From an uncultured Flavobacteriales bacterium (GTDB taxonomy: Bacteria > Bacteroidota > Bacteroidia > Flavobacteriales_D > Crocinitomicaceae), in NCBI GenBank assembly GCA_913051935.1, contig CAJXCU010000012.1:1-49029 (forward strand): 49,029 nt of DNA, in the 5' to 3' direction. How positions within the stretch are numbered: position 1 is the first letter of the stretch; the number at the start of each line of letters is the position of its first letter. A program made the translations under genes and the position numbers. Under the pieces are notes generated by a model, which had not been told where the DNA came from, did no database searches, and was given only the letters and a program-made list of their open reading frames with translations. This document shows, one piece after another, positions 8,148 to 15,666 of the stretch.

Positions 8148-9824
8148 ATGCGTTTACTTTTTTTCTTTTTTTTGACTCTTTGTTTAAATATTTTTCATGC
8201 ACAACAGATTTTACAGGAGCAATTAACCGATCGCGTAAGATTATATTGGGACGCGAACAACAAAAAGATTCGTGCGAGAGGGGCATATTACCAGGATGAA
8301 ATCATTGGAGCAACTAAAGAGAAGCATGGTAAGTGGTGGTTTTATAATGCGAAAGGGGACCTAACAGAGGAACAATATTTTTACAGAGGGCGTATTCATG
8401 GCAAGCAGCTTTCCTTCCACCCCAACAAAATAATAGCTTCGGAAAGTTATTTTGAATTTAACGTAGCGGATAGTATTTTTCGTGAATGGAATGACCGTGG
8501 TCAATTGATTGTGGAAGGGAATTATGAGATGGGAAGCCCAATTGGAGAATGGAATTATTTCTATAACGATGGGGCATTAAAGTCAAGAAAAAAAATATCA
8601 AATGATACGGTTTACCTCATCGAACATTATACAAGTGATACCCTGCATTCCCATGTTATAAAAGCTGGTGAGGGTGAGGTCAAAAGCTTTTATGTCAGTG
8701 GTGGATTAAAAGAATTTTATACCTATTCGAAAGGGCTCAAAACCGGGCCTTTTGAGGAGCGATTAGCCAACGGAATCATTTCGATAATAGGGGGCTTTCA
8801 TGAGGGATTAAAGAATGGTAAATGGACCTTTTATTTCCCAAACGGACGTATTGAAAAATGTATCAATTATAAAAAAGATACACTAAATGGGGCCTATCTA
8901 ACAATGAATTCAGATTCGACAATCAATACAATAGGAAATTATCAATCCGGAAAGAAACACGGTGATTGGACGTGGTATAATGAAAATAATTCTTTAGAAA
9001 TGAAGGGTAGCTTTGCACAAGGTCTTCAACATGGAGACTGGAAATATTATTTCTCCTCAGGTGAGTTGTCATATAATGCCAATTTCAATCATGGAAAACG
9101 TTCTGGACAATGGACTTACTTCTTCAAAGATGGAACCCTATTTAAAGAGGGGAAATACCACAAAGATTTCAAGGAGGGGCTCTGGAAAACAAATTATGAA
9201 TCTGGCGTGCAGTTGATGACAGGTGTCTACGCGAAAGGAAAAGAGCAGGGATTTTGGATAAATTATTGGGAAAATGGAGCCATAAAAAACAAAGCCGAAT
9301 TTAAAAATGGCATCCTGAATGGAACTTGGGTTTCATATAGTCCAAATAAAAACATCCTCCTGACAGGGAAATATAAAAACGGCCTTAAATCGGGCGAGTG
9401 GAAAACATTCAACGACAAGAGCAAGCTTCTCATGCGCGAAAATTTTAAGGTAATGAAAAGTAAAGACACTAAAAATGAGATTGTTATCATTGGTCGAAAT
9501 GAAGAAATTTCGGTATTGCATGGTCCTTTTGAATCATATTCCGAAACAGATTATGCAATCAAGGCCTCAGGTTCTTACAAGAAAGGGAAAAAGGATGGAA
9601 CGTTTATTGACTACTATCCCGGCGGAGTGGTTCCAACAATAGTAGCACAGTACAAAAATGGGGATTTAGATGGGCTTTTTCAGCAATTCTCACGACGGGG
9701 AAATATCCGACACCAGATAGAATATAAAAATAACTTGAAAGACGGAAGCTTCCTAATATTTAATGAATCCGGTGAAGTAGTCGTTAGAAAAATCTTCTAT
9801 AAAGGACGAGAGGTTCGCAACTAG
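8148..9824 (+). CDS. Secreted MORN/YwqK-type repeat protein
   Basis: 558 residues starting with a signal peptide (FFFFLTLCLNIFHAQ). The body is a long array of units of about 22-24 residues of the form G-x-W-x-Y-[YF]-x-[NSD]-G-x-[LI]-x4-Y-x2-G-x2-[HN]-G, for example HGDWKYYFSSGELSYNANF. These are MORN-like repeats as found in Bacteroidota proteins often auto-named 'YwqK family antitoxin'; there is no evidence of a toxin partner here. A beta-sheet repeat scaffold in the periplasm or at the cell surface is likely. The stop codon lies in a shared CTAG with the convergent rsmA. Confidence 0.85.
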   Translation: MRLLFFFFLTLCLNIFHAQQILQEQLTDRVRLYWDANNKKIRARGAYYQDEIIGATKEKHGKWWFYNAKGDLTEEQYFYRGRIHGKQLSFHPNKIIASESYFEFNVADSIFREWNDRGQLIVEGNYEMGSPIGEWNYFYNDGALKSRKKISNDTVYLIEHYTSDTLHSHVIKAGEGEVKSFYVSGGLKEFYTYSKGLKTGPFEERLANGIISIIGGFHEGLKNGKWTFYFPNGRIEKCINYKKDTLNGAYLTMNSDSTINTIGNYQSGKKHGDWTWYNENNSLEMKGSFAQGLQHGDWKYYFSSGELSYNANFNHGKRSGQWTYFFKDGTLFKEGKYHKDFKEGLWKTNYESGVQLMTGVYAKGKEQGFWINYWENGAIKNKAEFKNGILNGTWVSYSPNKNILLTGKYKNGLKSGEWKTFNDKSKLLMRENFKVMKSKDTKNEIVIIGRNEEISVLHGPFESYSETDYAIKASGSYKKGKKDGTFIDYYPGGVVPTIVAQYKNGDLDGLFQQFSRRGNIRHQIEYKNNLKDGSFLIFNESGEVVVRKIFYKGREVRN

Positions 9825-10603
9825 GCTTTTTGATTCGCTTCAATCACATTAGTAAGCTCAATAAAATCCTCAACAGAACACTGTTCTGGTCTTTCACCAG
9901 AAAATTTCTCGGGAAGCATTGTTGTGCCTTGTAATGACTTTAGAGAATTTCGCATCGTTTTTCTTCGTTGATTGAAAGCTGTTTTAACCACACGCTTAAA
10001 AAGTTTCTCATCACAAGGTAGTTTTGTGCGTGAATTACGGACACATCGAATCACGCCTGACTTGACTTTTGGTGGGGGATCAAATACATCTTCATCTACT
10101 GTAAACAGATATTCAATGTCATAATAAGCCTGCATAAAAACGCTTAAAATACCATATTGCTTATTACCGGGGCCTTGCGCTATTCGTTGCGCAACTTCAC
10201 GTTGAAACATCCCAACAATTTCAGGGATTCTGTCTTTGAAATCTAAGCATCGAAATAAAATTTGAGACGAGATATTGTATGGGAAATTCCCGACCACATT
10301 AAAGGATTCATTTACCAAAAATTCATCAATATTGTAATTTAGAAAATCAGCAAAAAGTATATTTCTCTCTAGTTCTGGATATACCTGATTTAGAAAAGTA
10401 ATTGACTCTTGATCCACATCCATAAGAAAAAGTGATTGAATTTTCTTTTCTTCCAGAAGCCATTTAGTAAGGGCACCGGTACCGGGACCAATTTCCAATA
10501 CATTTTGACTTTTGCTAAACGATATGCTTTCAACAATTCTTTGTGATATTGAGGAGTCTCTGAGAAAATGCTGGCCTAAATGTTTTTTCGCTTTAACCTT
10601 CAT
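9821..10603 (-). CDS. rsmA: 16S rRNA (adenine1518-N6/adenine1519-N6)-dimethyltransferase
   Basis: 260 residues, full length for RsmA (KsgA), which dimethylates two adjacent adenines in the 3' terminal helix of 16S rRNA. Visible motifs: KKHLGQHFLRD at the N-terminus, the SAM-binding VLEIGPGTGALT, the catalytic-type NFPYNIS, and FDPPPKVKSGVIR. The FNQRRKTMRNSL block near the C-terminus is also diagnostic. The start overlaps the end of the upstream DUF4286 gene by 11 bases, so the pair should be translationally coupled. Confidence 0.96.
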   Translation of the reverse strand: MKVKAKKHLGQHFLRDSSISQRIVESISFSKSQNVLEIGPGTGALTKWLLEEKKIQSLFLMDVDQESITFLNQVYPELERNILFADFLNYNIDEFLVNESFNVVGNFPYNISSQILFRCLDFKDRIPEIVGMFQREVAQRIAQGPGNKQYGILSVFMQAYYDIEYLFTVDEDVFDPPPKVKSGVIRCVRNSRTKLPCDEKLFKRVVKTAFNQRRKTMRNSLKSLQGTTMLPEKFSGERPEQCSVEDFIELTNVIEANQKA

Positions 10604-10913
10604 GAATGAATTCTTCTATGACTTGGAGCTCTGTACGAAATGCAGCAAACTTACCTCGAAATCTCAAGGTATGCTCTTCCTGCAATGCCTCGGCATGGAT
10701 AGACTGATATTTATCTAAGTGCTCTTGACTAAAGGCGACATACATAACAGAATATGCTTTCCCTCCCTGCTCTTCTCCCAAAAGCCGAGAAAGTTTACAT
10801 TCTCGAAATAAAGCTGTTGCCATTACATCGGGAATGTGTTTACTTTTCATCCAAGCTAGCCATTCTTGCTCTATTGAGGCATCAAGACTTAAAGTCACGT
10901 TATATATAATCAT
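10593..10913 (-). CDS. DUF4286 family protein
   Basis: 106 residues from the ATG at 10913 (MIIYNVTLSLD). The open frame extends 7 codons further, but the family begins at MIIYNVT. The segment EWLAWMKSKHIPDVMATALF and the C-terminal LRFRGKFAAFRTELQVIEEF match the DUF4286 pattern, small ferredoxin-like-fold cytoplasmic proteins found in Bacteroidota. Function unknown. It lies directly upstream of and overlaps rsmA, an arrangement I know as recurrent in this phylum. Confidence 0.85.
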   Translation of the reverse strand: MIIYNVTLSLDASIEQEWLAWMKSKHIPDVMATALFRECKLSRLLGEEQGGKAYSVMYVAFSQEHLDKYQSIHAEALQEEHTLRFRGKFAAFRTELQVIEEFIHEG

Positions 10914-10963
10914 GTTCAAAAATAAGCTATTCACCGGAAACCCACGAAATCTTTAATAAAGGT

Positions 10964-10994
10964 TTGGTGTACGAACTAAAAAAAGTTATTTTTG
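10964..10994 (+). promoter_or_regulatory. Bacteroidota promoter for the T9SS cargo gene
   Basis: TTG at 10964-10966 (preceded by T, giving TTTG), a 20-base spacer, then TATTTTTG at 10987-10994, an exact match to the -33 TTG / -7 TAnnTTTG pattern. Transcription would begin shortly before the ATG at 11016, which supports that start over the in-frame TTG at 10992. Confidence 0.65.
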
Positions 10995-11015
10995 AATAAC
11001 ACTAAACCATTACAT

Positions 11016-11780
11016 ATGAAAAAAATTTTACTTTATTTTTGTGCACTATTTTTATTGTCTGCGCAAATAAATGCGCAATCTTGTACTCCAGGTGCGAACT
11101 TTGCAGACTCAACCTACGGAATTTGGCCTGATACCTCAACGAATTTCCCCCCTGCCGAAGCAGGTGTTGCCTATTCAACAGACTTAAACTTTAAGGTTCC
11201 TAACGAAGTAACTTCTGACATCACAGGCGGAGATCCAGCCTTAGAAGCTTTTATTGGCTCTGAGATTCAAGGATTTACGGTAACGAGTGTTGATGGTTTA
11301 CCTTCGGGTTTTGACTATGCCTGCAATGTCTCAGGATGTGAATATCTTGGAGGAGAAAACGGATGTGCCAACGTGTTTGGAACGACAAGTGAAACAGGTT
11401 CTTACCCGGTTACAATCACTGTAGAAGGTGTAATTCAGGTGGTTCTTTTCCCTGGGTTACCCCCAACTCCTGTCACCCAGGCTTTGAGTTTTGGAGGCTA
11501 CGAAATCGTGGTTGGTTCAGCTGGGACAATCGAAGGTATTATTGAGCCTTTGACCGTTGTTCCCAATCCTGCAACAGAAAAAATCACCCTCGGAGGACTT
11601 TCTGCTTTCGAAAACTCGTTCATTTCAATTATGAACATTGAAGGAAAGGTTATCGCTCAACAGAACCACAAAAACGCAAACAATGCAGATTTCAACTTGA
11701 CCGCTATGAATAATGGAATTTACTTTGTGAAAGTATCTCACAAGAACGGAATTGAAACTATCAAATTTATAAAACACTAG
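11016..11780 (+). CDS. Secreted protein with T9SS type A sorting domain
   Basis: 254 residues from the ATG at 11016. The signal peptide is MKKILLYFCALFLLSAQINAQ. The central part holds a cysteine-rich motif (YACNVSGCEYLGGENGCANVFG) followed by an Ig-like GSYPVTITVEG strand pattern. The C-terminus (TVVPNPATEKITLGGL to NGIYFVKVSHKNGIETIKFIKH) is a typical type A sorting domain that directs outer-membrane translocation and surface attachment or release. The ligand or function of the central part is unknown. It is followed by a strong terminator. Confidence 0.85.
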   Translation: MKKILLYFCALFLLSAQINAQSCTPGANFADSTYGIWPDTSTNFPPAEAGVAYSTDLNFKVPNEVTSDITGGDPALEAFIGSEIQGFTVTSVDGLPSGFDYACNVSGCEYLGGENGCANVFGTTSETGSYPVTITVEGVIQVVLFPGLPPTPVTQALSFGGYEIVVGSAGTIEGIIEPLTVVPNPATEKITLGGLSAFENSFISIMNIEGKVIAQQNHKNANNADFNLTAMNNGIYFVKVSHKNGIETIKFIKH

Positions 11781-11806
11781 TTTGATAAAGTAACAGATTT
11801 AAAAAG

Positions 11807-11832
11807 AAAGGAGGCCATGGCCTCCTTTTTTT
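11807..11832. terminator. Bidirectional intrinsic terminator
   Basis: GGAGGCC-AT-GGCCTCC at 11810-11825, extended by AAA/TTT and followed by a T-run to 11832 on the plus strand; the A-rich left side gives a T-run for the minus strand. It separates the T9SS gene from the convergent nadD and can serve both. Confidence 0.85.
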
Positions 11833-12448
11833 ATTGATAAAACTTCATCTCATCGACATAGCGAAAAACGGGTTCTGAAAGTAGATACCTTACATCCTTC
11901 TTATCCTTAATCGCAGCTCTTATAAAAGAAGAAGAAACCTTCATTACTGGCGCATCCTCACAAAAAGAAATATTTGGATGGCTTCTAAATGAATCTAACT
12001 GTTCTTGTTTCTTATTCCTATCACGTTCGCTCTCTTCCTGAGGTGTCAATACCCTCGGGTAAACATATATTTTATGCTGGTCCAATATCTCCTCATAATT
12101 GAACCATTTGTGAAAACCTCTTAAATTGTCTTCTCCCATGATGAGTGAAAAATCATTTTCTGGGTGTTTTTCAATCAGATGGGCAAGCGTATGTATCGTA
12201 TAATTCGGCTTTTTAATTTTAAATTCAATATCACTTACTCTAAGCTTTCTATTGTCGTCAATGGCCTCCTTAACAAGAGCCAGTCGATGGAAGTCTGAAA
12301 GCATTGATTTCTTTTGCTTCAACGGATTTTGTGGAGTAACAACCAGCCACACTTGGTCTAAGTCAGTAAACTCAGATATGTAATTCGCAATCACCAAATG
12401 CCCAACATGAATTGGGTTAAAGGTACCAAAATACAAGCCTATCTTCAC
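11831..12448 (-). CDS. nadD: Nicotinate-nucleotide adenylyltransferase
   Basis: 205 residues. NadD transfers AMP from ATP to nicotinate mononucleotide in NAD synthesis. The nucleotidyltransferase signature GTFNPIHVGH at residues 8-17 carries the HxGH ATP-binding motif, and SSSFIR near the C-terminus is the second nucleotide-binding motif. The segment LIMGEDNLRGFHKWFNYEEIL is characteristic of NadD. The start overlaps the end of gmk by 4 bases (ATGA), so it is the last gene of the yicC-gmk-nadD operon. Confidence 0.95.
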   Translation of the reverse strand: MKIGLYFGTFNPIHVGHLVIANYISEFTDLDQVWLVVTPQNPLKQKKSMLSDFHRLALVKEAIDDNRKLRVSDIEFKIKKPNYTIHTLAHLIEKHPENDFSLIMGEDNLRGFHKWFNYEEILDQHKIYVYPRVLTPQEESERDRNKKQEQLDSFRSHPNISFCEDAPVMKVSSSFIRAAIKDKKDVRYLLSEPVFRYVDEMKFYQ

Positions 12449-13029
12449 GACATTAAAAATTGATTTACAATAGCATTGGCTTCAGATATAGCAATTTCAA
12501 GTTTGTCATTATTTAAAATGAAATCGAAACTAGAAGACAAAGAAATTTCTTTCTCAGCTTTGGCCAGTCTCTGCTGGATTTTCTGCTCAGAATCTGTATT
12601 ACGACTTCTTAAACGTTCTTCCAAAACCAATAAACTTGGTGGCATAACGAAAATTGCCAAGGCATTTTTTCCGAATTTCCTTTTCAAGTTCATTCCGCCA
12701 ACCACATCAACGTCAAAAACGACCGTTTTGTTTGCATTCCAAATTCTATTGAGTTCCGAATTTAGGGTTCCATAAAAATGGTCTTGATACACTTCCTCCC
12801 ACTCAGCAAATTCATTGTTCTTGATCTTCGTTTTAAACCCTTCTATTCCAATAAAATGATAATCTTTCCCATTCACCTCCCCTCCTCTAGGAGCTCTGCT
12901 ACAGGCCGAAATAGAAAAGCTTAATTCCGTCATCTTATTCAATAAAGCACGCACAATTGTTGTTTTGCCAGCTCCTGAAGGCGCTGAAAAAATAATAACT
13001 TTTCCTTCATTTAGATTTATAGAAGACAC
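12445..13029 (-). CDS. gmk: Guanylate kinase
   Basis: 194 residues, normal size. Converts GMP and ATP to GDP and ADP. The P-loop APSGAGKT is at residues 16-23; the GMP-binding region is SRAPRGGEVNGKDYHFI; VFDVDVVGG corresponds to the Walker B-type strand; and LRSRNTDSEQKIQQRL is the lid region. It overlaps nadD by 4 bases and starts at the last base of yicC, so the three are tightly coupled. Confidence 0.96.
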   Translation of the reverse strand: MSSINLNEGKVIIFSAPSGAGKTTIVRALLNKMTELSFSISACSRAPRGGEVNGKDYHFIGIEGFKTKIKNNEFAEWEEVYQDHFYGTLNSELNRIWNANKTVVFDVDVVGGMNLKRKFGKNALAIFVMPPSLLVLEERLRSRNTDSEQKIQQRLAKAEKEISLSSSFDFILNNDKLEIAISEANAIVNQFLMS

Positions 13030-13895
13030 TACAGGGTGTTTAAAATTTGCTCTTTAATCTTTTCTAGACTATCCTTCATCTGTACAACTTTTTTTTGCAT
13101 TTCGGAATGGTTACACTTACTGCCTATTGTATTGATTTCACGACCCATTTCTTGCGCTATAAAGCCAAGCTTTTTTCCAGATTGATTTTGCGGTATTGTT
13201 TCCAAGAAATACTTAATATGGTTGCTCAGCCGCATTTTCTCTTCAGCAATATCTAACTTTTCGATGTAATAAATCAACTCCTGTTCGAATCGGTTATTAT
13301 CCATTTTATCCGAAGGAAATTCATCTAAACCTTTCTGAAGGCGTTGACGAGTTGATTGAATTCTCTCCTGTTCAAAAGGCGCTATGGCTTCAAGTAAACT
13401 CGAAATCTCGTCTGTTCTTTGTATGAACTCTGACTGAAGGTCTTTACCCTCTTTCTCCCGAAATTGTTTTACAAGGCCACAAGCTTCCTTGGCGAGGTCC
13501 ACAACCTTCATTAGCTCCTCCTTATCTGGAGTATCACCCTCTGTATTTATCACCTCAGGCATTCTAAGAATAATCGATAAATAGTCACTTTCCTTTTGGC
13601 CCCAGGATGAATTGAGCATTTTGAGCTCTTCATAGATTGAAGTTGCTAATTCTTTGTTTACTATATTACTGTCGGTATTTTTTTCACTTTCAATGTGAAT
13701 GGAGACTTCAATTTTTCCGCGACTGAGGACCTCTGCAACCAATTTTCTAATCTGTGGTTCTACCTCCTTGTAAATAGAAGGCATTTTGACAGATAAATCC
13801 AATCCTTTACTATTTAGTGTGCGAATCTCAACAGAGGCCTTTCTAGATTGAAAGACACAACTGCTTTTTCCAAATCCGGTCATTGATTGCATCAT
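13029..13895 (-). CDS. yicC: YicC/YloC family endoribonuclease
   Basis: 288 residues. The family begins with M-x-SMTGFG (MMQSMTGFGKSS here) and ends with the DUF1732 region, visible as GFIAQEMGREINTIGSKCNHSEMQ. YicC proteins have been described as endoribonucleases acting in RNA turnover; that role is from family knowledge. The position upstream of gmk is widely conserved in Bacteroidota. The central half is charged and helical (KEACGLVKQFREKEGKDL). Confidence 0.9.
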   Translation of the reverse strand: MMQSMTGFGKSSCVFQSRKASVEIRTLNSKGLDLSVKMPSIYKEVEPQIRKLVAEVLSRGKIEVSIHIESEKNTDSNIVNKELATSIYEELKMLNSSWGQKESDYLSIILRMPEVINTEGDTPDKEELMKVVDLAKEACGLVKQFREKEGKDLQSEFIQRTDEISSLLEAIAPFEQERIQSTRQRLQKGLDEFPSDKMDNNRFEQELIYYIEKLDIAEEKMRLSNHIKYFLETIPQNQSGKKLGFIAQEMGREINTIGSKCNHSEMQKKVVQMKDSLEKIKEQILNTL

Positions 13896-13936
13896 AATAA
13901 GTTGTCTTTTAGCAAATGTATAAAATTTGAACTTAG

Positions 13937-14500
13937 TTACTCTATGAGTAAATCAGCGTCAATACCCTCGTTTTGTTGTCGAATAAACATTGCTATTTCG
14001 GCTATTATTTCATCCTTTTGAACTCCTTCTTTTCTAAGGTCAGCGTAGTATTCTTTCAAGTATAACTGGGATTCTAAAAGATGATGTTCTTCAAAAGGAC
14101 CAGTCAAATTCTCTATAACTGTAAGGCACTCTACTGCCCGCATTAGGTCTCCTTGTGTTGACAAAGCCACAAACTCAGCAATGTACTCACTGAAGTCGAG
14201 TTTGCTATTCCAAACCACATTAATCAAATTAGTTTTTAAATTTTCATAATCATCATTCTTCAAGCTTTCAATAATAATTTCTTTTGCCTTATTGTCCTTA
14301 ATATCCGACAATAAAGACATTACTTTTTTTTGAATAAGTGGATTACTGTTGTGTAATAAAAGATTTAAAAGCGCGGGTATTAACGCAATATTTCCTGAAT
14401 TAGAAATAGTTTGGATGGCTTTATCCATTTTCTTTTGCTCACCTGATTCGAGCTCCAACAATGCTTTTTTAAGGGTTGCAGTGATTTTCTTTTGTGGCAT
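13937..14500 (-). CDS. HEAT-repeat-like protein
   Basis: 187 residues, cytoplasmic, almost entirely helical. Paired helices such as NIALIPALLNLLLHNSNPLIQKKVMSLLSDI followed by NKAKEIIIESLKNDDYENLKTNLINVVW resemble HEAT/ARM repeats used as protein-binding scaffolds. No catalytic motif is seen. It is the first gene of the leftward housekeeping cluster, 41 bases upstream of yicC. Function unknown. Confidence 0.75.
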   Translation of the reverse strand: MPQKKITATLKKALLELESGEQKKMDKAIQTISNSGNIALIPALLNLLLHNSNPLIQKKVMSLLSDIKDNKAKEIIIESLKNDDYENLKTNLINVVWNSKLDFSEYIAEFVALSTQGDLMRAVECLTVIENLTGPFEEHHLLESQLYLKEYYADLRKEGVQKDEIIAEIAMFIRQQNEGIDADLLIE

Positions 14501-14655
14501 AATTATTTTATGAACCGCAAAGGTAGGGAAAGTATCAAGATTTTTATAAAGTTCGATTTGATAGATACTTTATGAAGGGTATGCTGTTCAAAAATATTAT
14601 CATTAAACTTAAAAGAGCATTAGGATTAGTAGAACTTTGTTAAAACCTTTTTGGA

Positions 14656-15630
14656 ATGAAATATTCAACCACATATTTAGCAGCAATTATTGCAATCATT
14701 TTCACAATCACGGCATGTGTCCCTTCGAAAAAATACAACGAACTTCTAGAGCGAGAAAAAACATGCGCTAAAGATTTAGCGAAGTATAAAAAAATGAGCC
14801 TAGATTATGAAAGCTTGGCAAAAGATCTTGAACTTAAATTTGACTTAGCGAATAAAGAATTAATTGGACTGAGAAAAGATACCGCTGAGCTGGGTGAGCA
14901 AATGCGCCTTTTGAAAAGAAACTTTGGCGTTCTAAAGCTTCAATCTAAAGAACTTGAAAATTCATTTAATAACCTTAAAAATCTTAGCGCGAAAGAAACA
15001 GCAGCGTTACAATCAGAATTAAAAATTAAAAACCTTAAACTTCAAGAAAAAGAGGATGCTTTATTGACACTGGAACAGGAATTGAAAGAAAAAGAACGTA
15101 TGCTCTCTGAACGCGAAAAACGTGTGAATGAATTAGAGGAAATGCTTCGCAAAAAAGAAGATGGTATCAGAGCACTCAAGGAACGTGTTGCGCGCGCCTT
15201 AAAAGGATTTGAAGGTCAAGGGCTAACAGTTGAACAAAAAAACGGACGTATCTATGTCAGCTTAGAAGAAAAGTTGCTCTTTACTTCAGGGAGTACAGTT
15301 GTTCAACAAGAAGGCAAAAAAGCACTCATTGAACTAGGAAAAGTACTCGAAAACGAAAAAGAACTTGAGATTATTGTAGAGGGGCATACAGATGCTGATC
15401 GTCTTTCCTCAGCTACTTCTCCTAAAAATAATTGGGAGCTCTCTGTTCTGAGGGCAACAAGCGTTGTTGAAATCATTCTGGCCAATTCAGGTGTTACTCC
15501 CAAACAGTTAATGGCTGCAGGACGCGGGGAATTCTATCCGATTTCAGAGGTGAAAGCAAAAAACAGAAGGATTGAAGTTATCATTTCACCAAATCTGAAT
15601 GAGCTTTACGATATCATATCCAAAGACTAG
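14656..15630 (+). CDS. OmpA-family lipoprotein with long coiled coil
   Basis: 324 residues. The N-terminus ends in a lipobox (ITAC, Cys21), so it should be an outer-membrane lipoprotein. Residues from about 28 to 185 form a charged heptad-rich coiled coil (ELKEKERMLSEREKRVNELEEMLRKKE). Residues 195-315 are an OmpA-like peptidoglycan-binding domain: FTSGSTVVQQEGKKAL, IIVEGHTDAD, NNWELSVLRATSVV and the final NRRIEVIISP. It probably tethers the outer membrane to peptidoglycan or spaces envelope layers. It is monocistronic between divergent and convergent neighbours. Confidence 0.92.
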   Translation: MKYSTTYLAAIIAIIFTITACVPSKKYNELLEREKTCAKDLAKYKKMSLDYESLAKDLELKFDLANKELIGLRKDTAELGEQMRLLKRNFGVLKLQSKELENSFNNLKNLSAKETAALQSELKIKNLKLQEKEDALLTLEQELKEKERMLSEREKRVNELEEMLRKKEDGIRALKERVARALKGFEGQGLTVEQKNGRIYVSLEEKLLFTSGSTVVQQEGKKALIELGKVLENEKELEIIVEGHTDADRLSSATSPKNNWELSVLRATSVVEIILANSGVTPKQLMAAGRGEFYPISEVKAKNRRIEVIISPNLNELYDIISKD

Positions 15631-15666
15631 TCTAAATAACTTAAAGATCCGATATTTACGCTATAA

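Noticed and set aside
8148..9824. Toxin-antitoxin module suggested by the YwqK-type repeat
   Set aside because: The protein is exported, far longer than an antitoxin, and no toxin-like gene is adjacent.
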